From Ascidiaceihabitans sp. (GTDB lineage Bacteria; Pseudomonadota; Alphaproteobacteria; Rhodobacterales; Rhodobacteraceae), in the NCBI GenBank assembly GCA_023301665.1, contig JALZUL010000168.1, positions 1 to 6,969 on the forward strand: 6,969 bases of DNA, given 5' to 3'. How positions within the stretch are numbered: the stretch's first letter is position 1; each line of letters begins with the position of its first letter. The translations under genes were made by a program, and so were the position numbers. Positions 5,688 through 6,969 of this stretch are shown here, one piece after another. The notes beneath the pieces are model-generated. The model was not told where the DNA came from, made no database searches, and saw nothing but the letters and a program-made list of their open reading frames with translations.

Positions 5688-6368
5688 ATGCAGGCTTTGC
5701 GCGGACATTGGCAATTGATCGCACTGATCGCCTTGGTTTTTGCGCTCTGGCCGACACCGTTGATCCTTCCGCTGAAGATTCTCATCGTTTTCCTGCACGA
5801 ACTGTCGCACGCCGGAACAACCGTTCTGACCGGCGGGGACGTCATCAGCTTAACCATCTCAGCGGATCAAGGCGGGGCGGTTTGGTCGCGCGGCGGCAAT
5901 CGCTTTCTTATCCTCACAGCGGGGTATCTAGGGTCCCTGCTGCTTGGCCTCGCCCTTTTGATCAGCGCCACCAGAACCCACGCGGACCGCATTATCATGG
6001 CCGTCTTCGGCGGCTTGATGCTTTTGGTGACAGCGCTTTACATCCGCGAAGGGTTTGCCGCGATGTTCTGCATCGCCACTGGCATTCTCATGCTCGCGAC
6101 GGCGCGCTTTTTGCCGCGTGATGTGAACGACCTCATCCTGCGTGTCATCGGGCTGACAAGCATGATCTACGTCCCTTACGACATCTTCAGCGATACAATC
6201 GCACGCTCAAACCTGCGGTCAGATGCGCGGATGCTCGCAGAGGAATTTGGCGGGGCGACCGTCATGTGGGGCGGCGCGTGGCTGGCGATTAGCCTTATCG
6301 TGATTGTCTTAAGCCTGTGGCGCGGCCTCGGTCCGTCATCGAATCTAACATTTGGCAAAAGCGACTAA
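5688..6368 (+). CDS. M50-family-like membrane metallopeptidase
   Basis: This is a 226-residue integral membrane protein with the zinc-binding HExxH motif H37-E38-L39-S40-H41 at the end of its first long hydrophobic stretch (about 8-36). More hydrophobic stretches lie near 72-94, 102-120, 121-140, 148-164 and 192-211. Placement of HExxH in or beside the first membrane helix is typical of site-2-protease-type M50 enzymes. The layout fits the M50B-like group (Peptidase_M50B in Pfam) rather than RseP, because no PDZ domain is present. Asp165 in VPYDIFSD is a plausible third metal ligand, which is my inference. The start 4 nt after accA without a clear Shine-Dalgarno suggests coupled translation. 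Its substrate is unknown; proteolysis of a membrane-bound regulator is possible but not shown. It converges on the flavin-binding gene with a 4-nt gap. Confidence 0.82.
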   Translation: MQALRGHWQLIALIALVFALWPTPLILPLKILIVFLHELSHAGTTVLTGGDVISLTISADQGGAVWSRGGNRFLILTAGYLGSLLLGLALLISATRTHADRIIMAVFGGLMLLVTALYIREGFAAMFCIATGILMLATARFLPRDVNDLILRVIGLTSMIYVPYDIFSDTIARSNLRSDARMLAEEFGGATVMWGGAWLAISLIVIVLSLWRGLGPSSNLTFGKSD

Positions 6369-6372
6369 GCCG

Positions 6373-6969
6373 CTACCACATCGTCTTTTCAGCGCGCCCG
6401 GCCCAGTTGGCATCGTATTCAGCGCCGTCAAAGCCAGCCTCGACGTCTGCAAGCATCTCACCAACCGTTGGAAGACCTTCGCTTTCATCGCCCGACGTCC
6501 ATGTTTTGGACCGGATCAAAGCCCGGGCACATTGACTGTAAACCTCTTGGATTGAGATCACGATTACAGAGCGCGGCGCACGCCCTTTGTCCGAAAATTG
6601 ACCCAACAGTTCAGCCGACACAGACACAACCGCGGTCCCGTTTACCCGGATCACATTGTTGGATCCCGGCACCATGAACATCAGACTGACACGCCCGTCG
6701 CTGACAATGTTGCGTAGGCTGTCCATGCGGTTATTGCCGCGCCAGTCGGGCATCAGCAATGTCTTAGGATCGGCAACGCGCACGACCGGACCATCATCCC
6801 CACGCGGCGATCCATCCGTGCCTGCATCGCCAACCGTGCTCAAAACGCAGAACCGCGACCTTTCGATCCATGTCTGGTAGGCGGGGATCAGGGAATCTGT
6901 GACCTTGATCACCGACGCTTTACCCGGCGTGCCATACAAAGCCTCAAGGTCCGCGATATCCGAGATATG
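6373..6969 (-). CDS. Pyridoxamine 5'-phosphate oxidase-family FMN-binding protein, DR_2398-like (partial 5' end)
   Basis: 198 residues are visible on the minus strand, from HISDIADLEALYGTPGKAS at the window edge to the terminal AEKTMW. The true start lies beyond position 6969. A TTG at 6939 lies within the conserved LYGTPGKAS segment and is unlikely to be the start. Features of the split-barrel flavin fold include RFCVLSTVG followed by TDGSPRGDDGPVV, then LLMPDWRGNNRMDSLRNI, then VSLMFMVPGSNNVIRVNG, as in the PPOX-class probable FMN-dependent enzymes of the DR_2398 (MSMEG_1061) type. Members are about 200 residues, so only a few codons should be missing. The natural substrate of this group is not established, and it should not be read as PdxH. 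It ends 4 nt from the convergent peptidase gene with no terminator between. Confidence 0.88.
   Translation of the reverse strand, partial: HISDIADLEALYGTPGKASVIKVTDSLIPAYQTWIERSRFCVLSTVGDAGTDGSPRGDDGPVVRVADPKTLLMPDWRGNNRMDSLRNIVSDGRVSLMFMVPGSNNVIRVNGTAVVSVSAELLGQFSDKGRAPRSVIVISIQEVYSQCARALIRSKTWTSGDESEGLPTVGEMLADVEAGFDGAEYDANWAGRAEKTMW

Overview
The window looks like a chromosomal housekeeping and central-carbon segment from a marine alphaproteobacterium of the Roseobacter group (Rhodobacteraceae). This assignment rests on remembered protein similarity, not a database search. The best anchors are a 318-residue malyl-CoA/beta-methylmalyl-CoA lyase very close to Rhodobacter sphaeroides Mcl1, and SmpB and AccA of alphaproteobacterial type. 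No insertion sequence, phage gene, tRNA, rRNA or CRISPR array was seen. Coding density is high.

Left part (1-1290): the 5' end of a YcaQ/AlkZ-type DNA glycosylase gene runs leftward off the edge. It diverges from smpB (trans-translation), with 88 bp between the start codons. A 98-residue glycine-zipper protein of unknown function follows, closed by a strong intrinsic terminator at 1258-1287.

Middle (1387-3467): a two-gene operon of 3-mercaptopyruvate sulfurtransferase (sseA) and a class I aspartate/aromatic aminotransferase, 4 nt apart, ending in an intrinsic terminator. Members of these two families can act in sequence: cysteine transamination gives 3-mercaptopyruvate, which the sulfurtransferase desulfurates. 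A cluster of short perfect palindromes (3464-3535) follows directly.

Right part (3561-6969): mcl1 (ethylmalonyl-CoA pathway) has a palindrome-rich leader. A strong GC-rich hairpin without a U-tract separates it from accA (acetyl-CoA carboxylase, carboxyltransferase alpha). A membrane M50-type metallopeptidase gene begins 4 nt after accA and is probably co-transcribed. Its 3' end converges, with a 4-nt gap, on a leftward flavin-binding PPOX-family gene that is cut by the right edge.

No clearly new multi-gene system is visible. The items most worth a second look are the palindrome cluster before mcl1, the sseA-aminotransferase pairing, the three-repeat glycine-zipper protein, the mcl1-accA hairpin, and the coupling of a membrane protease to accA.
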